Source of the DNA: Acidobacteriaceae bacterium dw_441
GTDB lineage: Bacteria > Acidobacteriota > Terriglobia > Terriglobales > Acidobacteriaceae
DNA: 64,000 bases
NCBI GenBank assembly: GCA_018449715.1
Contig: JAAVVA010000006.1
Coordinates: forward strand, 62,001-126,000
Direction of reading: 5' to 3'
Shown here in pieces: positions 1-7,801 of the stretch. The position numbers were made by a program, and so were the translations under genes. Each line of letters starts with the position of its first letter. Within the stretch, counting starts at the first letter, position 1. The notes under the pieces were generated by a model. It did not search any database and was not told the origin of the DNA. It saw only the letters and a list, made by a program, of their open reading frames with translations.

Positions 1-543
1 CTTCCGGCGCATCTCGACGCCATCGGCGAGCGGCTGGTCGGTGCGACCCTGATCGTTCTTGCGGTTTACGTCATGGTCAGCTTCTTCCGCCGCAAGCCGG
101 GGGCACATTCGCATATCCCTGCCAGCCGCATCGCTCTGCTGGTTTCAGGAGCGCGTTATGCGGGCTGGCGCGTGCGTCGCGTTGCGAACCCCGATCTTCC
201 GCAGCCGGAGCCCTTCCGCTTCCAGTACGACCGCAGCTCGGTCTTCGTCGTCGGCATCATTCACGGGCTGGGTGCCGAGACTCCCTCGCAGCTTCTTCTC
301 TTCCTTCTGGCCGCGAATCTCGGAGGCACCAGCCGGGGCTTTCTCGGGCTGCTCTGCTTTATCGCCGGGCTGCTGACGATGAACACCCTGATGACAGCCT
401 CGGCCTCGGGCATCTTCGCTTCGAGCAGGCACAGGCCTCGGCTCCAGATGCTCATCACCTCGCTCACGGTCGTTTACAGCTTTGTGCTTGGCAGCATCTT
501 CCTGTTCGGGATCAGCGACAAGCTGCCCGCGCTTGTTCGCTGA
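1..543 (+). CDS. Partial integral membrane protein, C-terminal part (possibly NicO/HupE-like)
   Basis: The reading frame is open from the left edge, so the start lies outside the window; about 180 residues are visible. There is one hydrophobic segment at the start, then a basic stretch, then three or four more hydrophobic segments up to the stop. The most distinctive part is GIIHGLGAETPSQ in the middle, a Gly/His motif inside a membrane segment. It faintly recalls the His-containing helices of the NicO/UreH/HupE metal-transporter group, but the family is not certain. The C-terminus (KLPALVR) ends 45 bases before the next start codon, and both genes run in the same direction, so they may be co-transcribed. 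A plain conserved membrane protein of unknown role is an equally fair call. Confidence 0.55.
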   Translation, partial: LPAHLDAIGERLVGATLIVLAVYVMVSFFRRKPGAHSHIPASRIALLVSGARYAGWRVRRVANPDLPQPEPFRFQYDRSSVFVVGIIHGLGAETPSQLLLFLLAANLGGTSRGFLGLLCFIAGLLTMNTLMTASASGIFASSRHRPRLQMLITSLTVVYSFVLGSIFLFGISDKLPALVR

Positions 544-588
544 TCTTCTGCTGCACTCCGCTGCCGCTGTGCTACTCTCCCAGCAACC

Positions 589-1956
589 ATGCCCACGGTC
601 GAGCAGCCACAGACGGAGCTTCCCCGCGTTCTGAACGCCTCGCACGCCACCTCCATTGTGGTGGGCATCATCATCGGCAGCGGAATCTTCCTCGTGCCCC
701 GCGAGATGATGGCAGCCGTCGGCTCCTCGGGGATGGTCTACGTGGTGTGGATCGTCGGGGGCCTGCTCTCGCTCTTCGGAGCCATGACCTACGCCGAGAT
801 CGCCGCACTACGCCCGAAGTATGGCGGCGAATACGCATTCCTGCGCGAGGCCTACGGCGACCTCGTCGGCTTTCTCTACATGTGGACGTGGATTACCATC
901 GCAAAGCCAGCGTCGATTGCGACCATCGCTGCGGGGCTGGCGCGTGTGCTCGCAACCTTCCCTGTCTTCCACTTCTTCGAGTCGCCAGCCTTTGGCCCCC
1001 TGCTCTGGAGTCAGGTCTTCGCCATCGCGATGACCTGGCTGATCACGCTGCTGAACATTCTGGGCACACGCAAGGCGGGCAATGTGCAGATGGCTCTGAC
1101 ATGGCTGAAGATTCTGCTGATCGTCGTCATCGCGGGCTTCTGCTTCGGGGCTGCGGGAAATCGCGGCTCGTGGCACAACTTCGCCACCGAGTTCATCGGC
1201 GCTCGCGGAGGATTTTCGGGATTCATGATCGCCCTGATCGCCGCTCTGTGGGCCTACGACGGATGGAGCGACGTCACCCAGATGGCTGGTGAGATTCAGC
1301 GTCCGCAACGCAGTATGCCGCTGGCTCTGGTCGGAGGAGTCGCCATCGTCGGCGGCCTCTATATGCTCACCAACGCAGCGATTCAGTACGTGATGCCCGC
1401 TGCTGCTATCGCCATCGCGGACCGTCCCGCCGCCGATGCCCTGCGGATGATCGCAGGAAGCTGGGGTGCGGGACTCGTCTCCGTTGGAATGGCTGTGAGC
1501 ATCTGCGCGACCTTCGTCGGCTCGTCCCTCTCAGGAGCGCGAGTTCCCTTCGCGGCCGCGCACGATGGTCTCTTCTTCAAGCAGCTCGCGCACATTCATC
1601 CGCGATTCCAGACGCCTTCGACTGCGCTGATCCTTCAGGGGGTGCTCAGCTCTCTCCTGCTGCTGGCGGTCGGAAGGTTCCAGGCGCTGTTCTCACTGGC
1701 GATCTTTGCGGAGTGGTTCTTCTACGCCCTGACGGCAAGCACGGTCTTCGTCTTCCGCCGCCGTGTGCCCGCGGAAGAGCGGCCCTACAGCGTGTGGGGA
1801 TACCCTGTGCTTCCGCTGCTGTTTATCGTCGCCGCACTGGTGCTGCTGGTCTTTTCGTTCGCCGACCAGCCGCGCAACTCCATCATGGGGACAGCCGTCA
1901 TCCTGCTTGGGATTCCGCTGCACTACCTGTTCCAGCGCAGTAAACGCTCTGCCTAG
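589..1956 (+). CDS. APC-superfamily amino acid permease
   Basis: A 455-residue polytopic inner-membrane protein, the usual size for the amino acid-polyamine-organocation (APC) family. Near the N-terminus GIIIGSGIFLVP is the classic APC helix-1 motif (GxGIF), where the substrate carboxylate binds. About twelve hydrophobic segments follow, with GARVPFAAAHDG in the second half, as in LAT/YfnA-type members. It probably imports amino acids or exchanges them; the substrate cannot be read from sequence. The C-terminal tail is short and basic (QRSKRSA). Its stop codon shares the bases CTAG with the stop of the convergent glgA gene. The ATG start is supported by the start of the conserved core soon after it; I see no strong ribosome-binding site. 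Confidence 0.88.
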   Translation: MPTVEQPQTELPRVLNASHATSIVVGIIIGSGIFLVPREMMAAVGSSGMVYVVWIVGGLLSLFGAMTYAEIAALRPKYGGEYAFLREAYGDLVGFLYMWTWITIAKPASIATIAAGLARVLATFPVFHFFESPAFGPLLWSQVFAIAMTWLITLLNILGTRKAGNVQMALTWLKILLIVVIAGFCFGAAGNRGSWHNFATEFIGARGGFSGFMIALIAALWAYDGWSDVTQMAGEIQRPQRSMPLALVGGVAIVGGLYMLTNAAIQYVMPAAAIAIADRPAADALRMIAGSWGAGLVSVGMAVSICATFVGSSLSGARVPFAAAHDGLFFKQLAHIHPRFQTPSTALILQGVLSSLLLLAVGRFQALFSLAIFAEWFFYALTASTVFVFRRRVPAEERPYSVWGYPVLPLLFIVAALVLLVFSFADQPRNSIMGTAVILLGIPLHYLFQRSKRSA

Positions 1957-3404
1957 CTGCCACGATTCACAATCGCACGCTCGTAGATTTGCATATACTC
2001 CTGAGCGGGCTTGTCCCACGAGAAGTCCTGCTTCATGGCACGCTTCATCATGGCCTCCCAGACCGGCTTGTCCCGGAAGGTCGCGAGTGCACGATGAATG
2101 GCCTCAAGCAGGGCGTTCGACGAATATCCCCAGAACTTGAAGCCATTGCCTCCACCATTCGGCAACTCGTCGATGGAATCCTGCAGACCACCCGTGGCTC
2201 GGACGACAGGGATGGTGCCGTACTTCAGGCTGTAGATCTGGTTGAGACCACCCGGCTCGTAGCGCGACGGCATCAGGAAGAGGTCCGCACCGGCCTCGAT
2301 CTTGTGCGCCATCACGTTGTCGAAGCGCACCTGCACGCGCATCTTCGCAGGATAGCGCGCGGCGAACTCGGTCAACATGCGTTCGTAGTACTCCTCGCCG
2401 TTGCCCAGCATCACCAGCGCAACGTCCTCCTGCATCAGGCGGTCAAGGATATCGGCGACAAAGTCGATTCCCTTCTGCGTGGCGAAGCGCGAGACGAGGC
2501 CAATCACTGCCGTCTCATCGCCAACGCCTTCGAGATCGAACGCATGTAGCAGGTCGCGACGGCACTCCTTCTTACCTTTCAGCTTCTCCGGCGTGTAGTG
2601 CGCGGCGATGTGCGAGTCGCTCGCGGGGTCCCACTCGCCGTAGTCGGCTCCGTTCAGGATGCCGAAGAAATCACCGGAGCGCTGGCGCAGAATATACTCA
2701 AGACCGTTTCCAAACTCCGCTGTCTGCAGCTCCTGCGCGTAGGTGCGGCTGACGGTCGTGATCGCGTCCGCGTAAACGACACCCCCCTTCAGGAAGTTCA
2801 CCGTATCGTAGCTCTCGAGCTTATCCATCGTGAACATATCCCACGGCAGCAGCAGCGTCTCCATCGTGCGCGGAGGGAACCATCCCTGATAGCCGCCGTT
2901 GTGGATGGTGAGGATCGCCGGAACCCGGCGGAAGACCGGGTCGAAGTAGTAGATCGAGCGCAGCATGACCGCCAGCATCGCCGCCTGCCAGTCGTGGACG
3001 TGGAAGACGTCGGGCACGCCAAGAATCTTCGTCGCCTCGATCACGGCGCGGCAGAAGCTGCCAAAGCGCTCAGCGTTATCGGGGTACTCGCCCGAGGGAG
3101 TGCCGTAGAAGCCTTCGCGGTCAAACAGCTCGACGCAATCGACGAAGTACATCTGCACCCCATCGACAACACCGCCATCGAGCACACGCGCAAAACGGTT
3201 GTAGGTGGGGAACGGGACGGTCACGCTCTGCAACACCACCGGAGGATCTGAGACGGCCTTGGCGACCTGGCGATAGTACGGGATAAAAACCTGTACCTTG
3301 TGGCCCATCTTCGCCAGAGTCTTCGGAAGGGCGCTGATGACATCCGCCAGCCCTCCGGTCTTCGCCCAGGGAGCGCACTCCGATGCCGCAAACACAATAT
3401 GCAT
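1953..3404 (-). CDS. glgA: Glycogen synthase (ADP-glucose type, GT5)
   Basis: This 483-residue cytoplasmic enzyme transfers glucose from ADP-glucose to the growing alpha-1,4-glucan chain. The N-terminal MHIVFAASECAPWAKTGGLADV holds the KTGGLADV motif that binds ADP-glucose. The middle carries the glycogen synthase signature VFHVHDWQAAM. The C-terminal Rossmann domain has the donor-binding region EPGGLNQIYSLKYGTIPVV followed by RATGGLQDS. Length and domain order match bacterial GlgA. The start is supported by a GGAG ribosome-binding site a few bases upstream of the ATG. It is divergent from rsmA and has no other glycogen gene beside it, so it is likely a stand-alone unit here. Confidence 0.96.
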   Translation of the reverse strand: MHIVFAASECAPWAKTGGLADVISALPKTLAKMGHKVQVFIPYYRQVAKAVSDPPVVLQSVTVPFPTYNRFARVLDGGVVDGVQMYFVDCVELFDREGFYGTPSGEYPDNAERFGSFCRAVIEATKILGVPDVFHVHDWQAAMLAVMLRSIYYFDPVFRRVPAILTIHNGGYQGWFPPRTMETLLLPWDMFTMDKLESYDTVNFLKGGVVYADAITTVSRTYAQELQTAEFGNGLEYILRQRSGDFFGILNGADYGEWDPASDSHIAAHYTPEKLKGKKECRRDLLHAFDLEGVGDETAVIGLVSRFATQKGIDFVADILDRLMQEDVALVMLGNGEEYYERMLTEFAARYPAKMRVQVRFDNVMAHKIEAGADLFLMPSRYEPGGLNQIYSLKYGTIPVVRATGGLQDSIDELPNGGGNGFKFWGYSSNALLEAIHRALATFRDKPVWEAMMKRAMKQDFSWDKPAQEYMQIYERAIVNRGS

Positions 3405-3485
3405 TCCGTCTCCTTCGTCCTACGTCGACCAAAACGATAGTCTATACAAAGAGATGCACAAAAAGGTCTTCGCGAACCAGTGTCT

Positions 3486-4283
3486 ATGAAACGCAAACCC
3501 AAACTTGGCCAGAACTTCCTCGTGGACGACCGCGCCCGCCACGCCATCGCCGATGCGCTGGGCGATGTGAGCCAGAGGACCGTCCTCGAGATCGGCCCCG
3601 GACGCGGCGCCATCACCGAGATTCTCGCCGGGCGCAGCGGGCGCCTGATCGCGCTGGAGCTCGACCGCGAGCTTGCGCCTCTGCTGGCCCAGCGCTTCGC
3701 CGACCAGCCGCAGGTCGAGATCGTCGAGATCGACGTTCTCAAGGCCGACTTCAGCACGCTCGTCCCACAAGGGGAGACCGCCGACGTCATCGGCAATCTG
3801 CCCTACTACATCACCTCGGATATTCTGCTGAAGCTCTTCAGCGCCGGAGCCGCCGGTCTTCTCTCGCGGGCCGTGGTGATGATGCAGCGCGAGGTCGCCG
3901 ACCGGGTCGCCGCATCGCCCGGCGTGCGCGACTACGGCCTGCTCTCCGCTACCGCACAGATGAACGCGCAGGTGGAGCATCTCTTCACCCTGCCGCCGGG
4001 AGCCTTCTCGCCACCGCCCGAGGTCTACTCCACCGTGCTGCGGCTGCACTTTTCCCCACGCTTCGACGAGCTTGGGGTCGATCCCGCAGGCTTCGATACA
4101 TTTTTGAAACAGAGCTTCGCGCAGAAGAGGAAGACCCTCGAAAACAACCTGCGTGCGGCGGGGTATTCCTCGGCGAAGTTAGCCGAGGCGTGGCCTGCGA
4201 GCATCCCACGGCAGGCACGAGCGGAGTCGCTCGAACTGGAAGCGATGGCGGAGCTTTACCGCTCGCTCAAGGCGTCGTCGTAA
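3486..4283 (+). CDS. rsmA: 16S rRNA (adenine-1518/1519 N6) dimethyltransferase
   Basis: RsmA (KsgA) dimethylates two adjacent adenines in helix 45 of 16S rRNA using S-adenosylmethionine, a late step of small-subunit assembly. The protein opens with KRKPKLGQNFLVD, the family N-terminal motif, then EIGPGRGAITE (SAM motif I) and NLPYYI, the motif IV target-base loop. At 265 residues it has normal length. An in-frame GTG six bases upstream (3480) could also start it; ATG is preferred only because it is the commoner codon and gives the usual N-terminus. No clear ribosome-binding site is visible for either. The C-terminal helical domain is complete. It is convergent with the next gene, with only 7 bases between the stops. 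Confidence 0.96.
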   Translation: MKRKPKLGQNFLVDDRARHAIADALGDVSQRTVLEIGPGRGAITEILAGRSGRLIALELDRELAPLLAQRFADQPQVEIVEIDVLKADFSTLVPQGETADVIGNLPYYITSDILLKLFSAGAAGLLSRAVVMMQREVADRVAASPGVRDYGLLSATAQMNAQVEHLFTLPPGAFSPPPEVYSTVLRLHFSPRFDELGVDPAGFDTFLKQSFAQKRKTLENNLRAAGYSSAKLAEAWPASIPRQARAESLELEAMAELYRSLKASS

Positions 4284-4290
4284 GAGGAGA

Positions 4291-4989
4291 CTACTTCGCC
4301 TCTTCCGCCTGTGCGAGCAGCTTCGCGGCCTTCTCGCGGACGCGCTGCATCAGAGCATCATCCGAGACAATCGCCTTCAGCTCTGGAGCGATGTTGCCCA
4401 GCTCAAGCGCCCGCTTCTCCACCACCTCGTGATCGAGGGCGTCCATCTCGGAGTAAAGCCCGAGGCGGTCGAAGCGGTGCATGAACCCAAGCTTCCGGCC
4501 CTCGTCCATCGTGAAGGCAATCGCCTGAAACAGGCTCGTCAGCTGCGCCACGCTCTTGTTGTCGGAGTAGTTGTAATGGCAGGCCCCCTGCCCGTCCGCT
4601 CCCGTGTAGCTCAGGGTCTTCTTGCCGGTATCGGCGATGTTCTTCGCCTTCGAAGCACACTCGATGTTGAAGCGGTCCAGCGAACGGGCGGCCTTGAAGA
4701 TCGTCTCCGCCGTCGCCCCGCTGATCCTGATCGCGCGATTTACCGGAGGCCCTGCGGCGTTCGCCTGCCCTATCGCCTCGGTCGAACCGCTCGCCGAGGC
4801 GACCTGGGCCTGGTAGGTTCCCGTGCCGTCCTCATTCACCGCAAGCGTAAACTTCGGGACCGGAAGCCCGATCCTCTCGAACTGAAAGCTCACCTGCGGG
4901 GTGGACAAAACGGGGACAGCCGCCGGAGCAACCGCAGTCTGGGCAAACGAGGCCGTCGCCAGCCCCGCCATCAGGACAAACACCTTCAT
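4291..4989 (-). CDS. Secreted or periplasmic protein of unknown function
   Basis: This is a 232-residue protein with a short N-terminal signal peptide (MKVFVLMAGLATASFAQ), so it is exported. I do not recognise the family. The mature part looks like one small beta-rich domain followed by a helical, charged C-terminus (RVREKAAKLLAQAEEAK). Two cysteines about 30 residues apart (FNIECASK and GQGACHYNY) could form a disulfide. Its ATG overlaps the stop of ruvC by four bases (ATGA), so the two are translationally coupled in one transcript. This coupling to a recombination gene looks like operon convenience rather than shared function. Confidence 0.7.
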   Translation of the reverse strand: MKVFVLMAGLATASFAQTAVAPAAVPVLSTPQVSFQFERIGLPVPKFTLAVNEDGTGTYQAQVASASGSTEAIGQANAAGPPVNRAIRISGATAETIFKAARSLDRFNIECASKAKNIADTGKKTLSYTGADGQGACHYNYSDNKSVAQLTSLFQAIAFTMDEGRKLGFMHRFDRLGLYSEMDALDHEVVEKRALELGNIAPELKAIVSDDALMQRVREKAAKLLAQAEEAK

Positions 4990-5495
4990 CGAATCGCTCC
5001 CTGCGCCATCAGGGTCTGGGCCGTATGGATGTGGCAGATCGCGATGGCCAGAGCGTCGGCGGCATCGGCGGAGTCAGGCGCCACCTCCAGCTCCAACAAA
5101 CGGGTGACCATGAACTGCACCTGCTCCTTCGCCGCAAGACCGTAGCCCACCACGGAGCTTTTAATTTTCAGAGGAGCGTACTCGACCACCTCGAGCCCCA
5201 TGCTCGCCGCCGCCAGCATGGCGACGCCTCGCACCTGCCCCAGCTTCAGCGCCGACTTAGCGTTGGCCGAGAAGAAGACCTCCTCGATGGCCACGACGTC
5301 GGGAGTATGGACCTCCATTGCCGCTGTCAGTTCGGTGAAGACCTGCGCCAGCCGCATCGGCGTCTTATGCTTCTTGTTCAGCCGAACCGTCCCCGCCGCC
5401 ACGTGCGCCAGTCGCGGCAACCGGGCCTCGTGATCCACCTCGACCACCCCATACCCGGTGAACTCGGTTCCGCAGTCGATTCCGAAGACCCGCAT
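4986..5495 (-). CDS. ruvC: Crossover junction endodeoxyribonuclease RuvC
   Basis: RuvC is the Holliday-junction resolvase that works with the RuvAB branch-migration motor. The 169-residue length is typical. The N-terminus MRVFGIDCGTEFTGYGVVE carries the first catalytic aspartate. VVAIEEVFFSANAKSALKLG contains the second acidic residue and the conserved FF-x-N-x-K-SA stretch. The C-terminus has DSADAADALAIAICH with the last catalytic acids. The usual proline of the first motif (DPG) is a cysteine here (DCG), a tolerated variation. No ruvA or ruvB is adjacent. The gene overlaps the secreted protein downstream by four bases. Confidence 0.95.
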   Translation of the reverse strand: MRVFGIDCGTEFTGYGVVEVDHEARLPRLAHVAAGTVRLNKKHKTPMRLAQVFTELTAAMEVHTPDVVAIEEVFFSANAKSALKLGQVRGVAMLAAASMGLEVVEYAPLKIKSSVVGYGLAAKEQVQFMVTRLLELEVAPDSADAADALAIAICHIHTAQTLMAQGAIR

Positions 5496-5555
5496 GGGCG
5501 AAGTTTACTTCCTTTCACGACCGTTCCCGGCTGTCGAAGTTGAGTCCAGCCGCGT

Positions 5556-6335
5556 TTACTTCGAGATTCCTTCGAGGGGAGAGCTGGCCGTCGCATAGAG
5601 CTTCCGCGGCATCCTTCCCGACAGGTACGCCTGACGTCCGGCAAGCACCGCGTGCTGCATCGCCTCGGCCATCAATAGGGGGTCCTTCGCCTGGGCGATG
5701 GCCGTATTCATCAGAACGCCGTCGAAGCCCAGCTCCATCGCCACCGTCGCGTCCGAAGCCGTTCCGACGCCCGCATCCACAATCAGCGGAACCTCGGTAA
5801 TCAGCTCGCGCAGAATCCGCAGGTTGGCCGTATTCTGCAACCCGAGCCCACTTCCGATGGGCGCTCCCAGCGGCATCACCGCCGCAGCCCCGGCGTCGAT
5901 CAGGCGTTTCGCAAATACAATGTCATCAGAGGTATACGGGAGAACCGTAAATCCTTCCTTCACCAGAACCTTCGTCGCTTCAAGGGTCGCCTGCACATCG
6001 GGGTAAAGCGTCGCCTGATCCCCGATCACTTCGATCTTCACCCAGTCCGAGAGTCCCACCTCGCGCCCCAACCGTGCCGCCCGGATCGCCTCCTCAGCGG
6101 TGTAACAGCCTGCCGTATTCGGCAGAAGGAAGTAGCGCTGCGGGTCGATGTAGTCCAGCAGAGACTCGCTCGAGCGATCCAGATTCACCCGGCGCACCGC
6201 AACCGTCACCATCTCCGCGCCCGAGGCTTCAATGGCGACCTGCGTCTCCGGCCCATCCTTGTACTTGCCCGTTCCAACGATCAACCGAGACTGAAAGGCT
6301 CTTCCCGCAATTACCAGAGGTGTCATGGCATCCAT
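5556..6335 (-). CDS. thiG: Thiazole synthase ThiG
   Basis: ThiG forms the thiazole phosphate ring of thiamine from 1-deoxy-D-xylulose 5-phosphate, dehydroglycine and the ThiS thiocarboxylate. After the start the protein reads [20 protein letters not shown], the standard ThiG opening. WVKIEVIGD contains the Schiff-base lysine, and [12 protein letters not shown] plus [11 protein letters not shown] are the phosphate-binding loops. The frame stays open for 39 more codons upstream, but those codons run through a long hairpin and look non-coding, so the start at 6335 (or the ATG at 6326) is chosen. No thiS, thiO/thiH or thiF is adjacent. A candidate leader with an intrinsic terminator sits about 40 bases upstream, so attenuation is possible. 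Confidence 0.95.
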   Translation of the reverse strand: MDAMTPLVIAGRAFQSRLIVGTGKYKDGPETQVAIEASGAEMVTVAVRRVNLDRSSESLLDYIDPQRYFLLPNTAGCYTAEEAIRAARLGREVGLSDWVKIEVIGDQATLYPDVQATLEATKVLVKEGFTVLPYTSDDIVFAKRLIDAGAAAVMPLGAPIGSGLGLQNTANLRILRELITEVPLIVDAGVGTASDATVAMELGFDGVLMNTAIAQAKDPLLMAEAMQHAVLAGRQAYLSGRMPRKLYATASSPLEGISK

Positions 6336-6372
6336 TCTAAGACCAAACGCGGGAGCAGATATCCCCAGGACC

Positions 6373-6416
6373 AAAAGGCGAACGGCCCGCGCTCCTTCAG
6401 GAGCGGACGGGCCGTT
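6373..6416 (-). terminator. Strong intrinsic terminator upstream of thiG
   Basis: On the reverse strand AACGGCCCG pairs with CGGGCCGTT, and inside it CGCTCCT pairs with AGGAGCG around a tiny loop, giving about 16 base pairs with a two-base bulge. A CGCCTTTTGG tail follows on the reverse strand. It points toward thiG, whose start lies about 38 bases beyond. It therefore either ends a short upstream transcript or acts as an attenuator for thiG. Confidence 0.65.
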
Positions 6417-6600
6417 GCTGGTGAACTGTTGAGATTGACCTGAGGCGTCCACGCTCGGACTCGCCTCGGCGGAGTACGTTCAGCAAATTACTGAAGTCGC
6501 CAGGACCAAGAGCAGGGACGCTCTAAGCCTCAGTCACCTCACGTGTTTTGATCGAACTGGTACTGTCAGATTTCATAGGCTTTGGACCATCCTCCTTTCC
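6417..6600 (-). other. Candidate structured leader or small RNA upstream of thiG, with a 17-residue ORF
   Basis: Read on the reverse strand, this stretch holds several hairpins in a row. AAGCCT pairs with AGGCTT around the small ORF. TTCAG (6491-6495) pairs with CTGAA (6479-6483). GAGGC/GTCC pairs with GGAC/GCCTC (6442-6467). Then comes the terminator at 6373-6416. Inside the first loop a tiny ORF (6523-6576) encodes MKSDSTSSIKTREVTEA, with AAGGAGG about 14 bases before its ATG. A 10-base motif, TTGGTCCTGG, occurs once here and once just after the terminator. The conserved TPP-riboswitch sequences are not present. Together this looks like a regulatory leader or independent small RNA; its identity is unknown. 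Confidence 0.35.
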
Positions 6601-6769
6601 CGTGTAGCGACAGCCTACTCCCGAGTGCCGCTTCGTATCAAGCCCCTCTCAATCTTCGCGAGCGTGCATCCTGAAGACCTCCCGATGGCATCGCAACTAA
6701 CCAGCGAGACGGTCCAGTCGGACGAGCCCCGCAGATCGACCCCATCTGCCACAGGAAAGGTTCTCCGAG

Positions 6770-6991
6770 ATGAAAAGCGCAACTATTGTTGGAATTCTCC
6801 TCATCGTCCTTGGAATCGCCGGGTTTGCCACTGGAGGCTTCAGCTTTACCCACCAGCACAAGGACGTTGACGCCGGCCCCGTCCAGATCTCCCACGACAA
6901 GAAAGAGACCGTACCGATCTCCCCGATCCTCAGCACAATTGCCCTTATTGCCGGAGCCGGGCTGGTCGTTGTGGGTGCCAAGGCGAAGTAA
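6770..6991 (+). CDS. Small two-helix membrane protein (DUF3185-like)
   Basis: A 73-residue protein with one hydrophobic helix at each end. The N-terminal one is SATIVGILLIVLGIAGFATG and the C-terminal one is STIALIAGAGLVVVGAKAK. Between them lies a polar segment with THQHKD. This shape matches the DUF3185 group of small membrane proteins, whose function is unknown. The start is well supported by AGGAAAGG about 10 bases upstream of ATG. It is not obviously in an operon: mntR begins 75 bases later behind its own operator. The upstream 6601-6769 stretch has no other gene. Confidence 0.7.
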   Translation: MKSATIVGILLIVLGIAGFATGGFSFTHQHKDVDAGPVQISHDKKETVPISPILSTIALIAGAGLVVVGAKAK

Positions 6992-7023
6992 TCAATCCTG
7001 ATGCTTCAACCGAAACAATGGAG

Positions 7024-7037
7024 TTAGCTATAGTTAA
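7024..7037. promoter_or_regulatory. Candidate MntR operator upstream of mntR
   Basis: TTAGCTATAGTTAA has near-perfect 5-bp arms (TTAGC and GTTAA) around a 4-bp centre. It matches the dyad in front of mntH at 11 of 14 positions. It overlaps a possible -10 element (TATAGT, 7029-7034), so binding would block transcription of mntR. Autoregulation is inferred, not shown. Confidence 0.55.
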
Positions 7038-7066
7038 TGCCAGAGCCTGAACAAAGAAAGGTCTGG

Positions 7067-7729
7067 ATGAAAGACTCCATCACGGTATCGAAGGAAGACT
7101 ACCTCAAGGCAATCCTTGAGGCGGAGTCCGAAGGGCAGCACGTTATCTCCGCCACGCTCGCGCACTGGCTGTCGGTTTCGCCCCCGGCGGTGACGATGGC
7201 GGTTCGTCGCCTGAAGCGCGACGGATTCGTCGTCGTCAAAACCGACGGCACCATCCAGCTCTCCCCCAAGGGCAAGGAGACCGCCTACAAGACGGCCCTG
7301 CGGCACCACCTGATCGAGCGGATGCTGGCCGAAATCTTCGGCATGGAGTGGTACCAGGTTCATGACGAGGCCGAGCGGCTGGAGCACGCCGTCTCCCCTG
7401 CCTTCGAGGCCAAGCTGATCGAAAAGCTCGGCGAGCGCGGCATGTGCCCTCACGGAAATTCCGTGCTCCCCGAAAGTCCCGCGCGCAGGAAAAAACGCGG
7501 GCTTTCGCCGCTCTCCGAGGCCGAAGAGGAGAAGAACTACATCGTCGCCAGTCTCTACGAGCGCGACCCGAAGTTGCTCCTCTTCCTGCACCGACTAGGC
7601 ATCGGGCCACAGTCGGCTGTGCGAATCACCGCGAAAAACTACGACGAAACACTCTCCATCGAAACTCCCAACGGGGCCTTCACTCTGGGGAAACCCGCTG
7701 CCGAAAAGGTCTGGGTCCGTCCGAAATAA
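7067..7729 (+). CDS. mntR: Manganese-responsive DtxR/MntR-family repressor with C-terminal SH3-like domain
   Basis: A 220-residue metalloregulator: winged helix in residues 1-70, dimerisation and metal-binding helices in 70-140, and an FeoA/SH3-like domain at the C-terminus. Residues fit a manganese sensor: Asp in KEDYLKAI, His/Glu in RHHLIER, and Glu where iron-sensing DtxR has Cys102 (HDEAERLEHAVS). MntR-type members have Glu at that site. CPHGN after the metal helices is the family motif. An in-frame ATG at 7037 exists, but 7067 is preferred because GAAAGG lies 5 bases ahead of it and the upstream codons fall inside the operator. With metal bound it should repress itself and mntH, both of which carry matching dyads. 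Confidence 0.88.
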   Translation: MKDSITVSKEDYLKAILEAESEGQHVISATLAHWLSVSPPAVTMAVRRLKRDGFVVVKTDGTIQLSPKGKETAYKTALRHHLIERMLAEIFGMEWYQVHDEAERLEHAVSPAFEAKLIEKLGERGMCPHGNSVLPESPARRKKRGLSPLSEAEEEKNYIVASLYERDPKLLLFLHRLGIGPQSAVRITAKNYDETLSIETPNGAFTLGKPAAEKVWVRPK

Positions 7730-7749
7730 CCTAACGTTAAAAAATATTA

Positions 7750-7787
7750 TTAACCACAGTTAACATCCTGTGGCATACTCCTATTTA
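7750..7787 (+). promoter_or_regulatory. mntH promoter overlapped by candidate MntR operator
   Basis: The dyad TTAACCACAGTTAA (7750-7763) has perfect 5-bp arms and a 4-bp centre. It overlaps the -35 element TTAACA (7760-7765), followed 16 bases later by the -10 element TATTTA (7782-7787). Transcription would start near 7793-7794, on or just before the first possible start codons of mntH. The dyad matches the one in front of mntR, so manganese-dependent repression is likely. Confidence 0.6.
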
Positions 7788-7801
7788 GATCAGTGCAACT
7801 G

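Noticed and set aside
6336..6452. N-terminal extension of ThiG
   Set aside because: The extra 39 codons run through the terminator hairpin and match nothing in ThiG; the open frame is chance.
6417..6600. TPP riboswitch upstream of thiG
   Set aside because: The conserved CTGAGA and ACCTGATCTGG-type blocks are not present.
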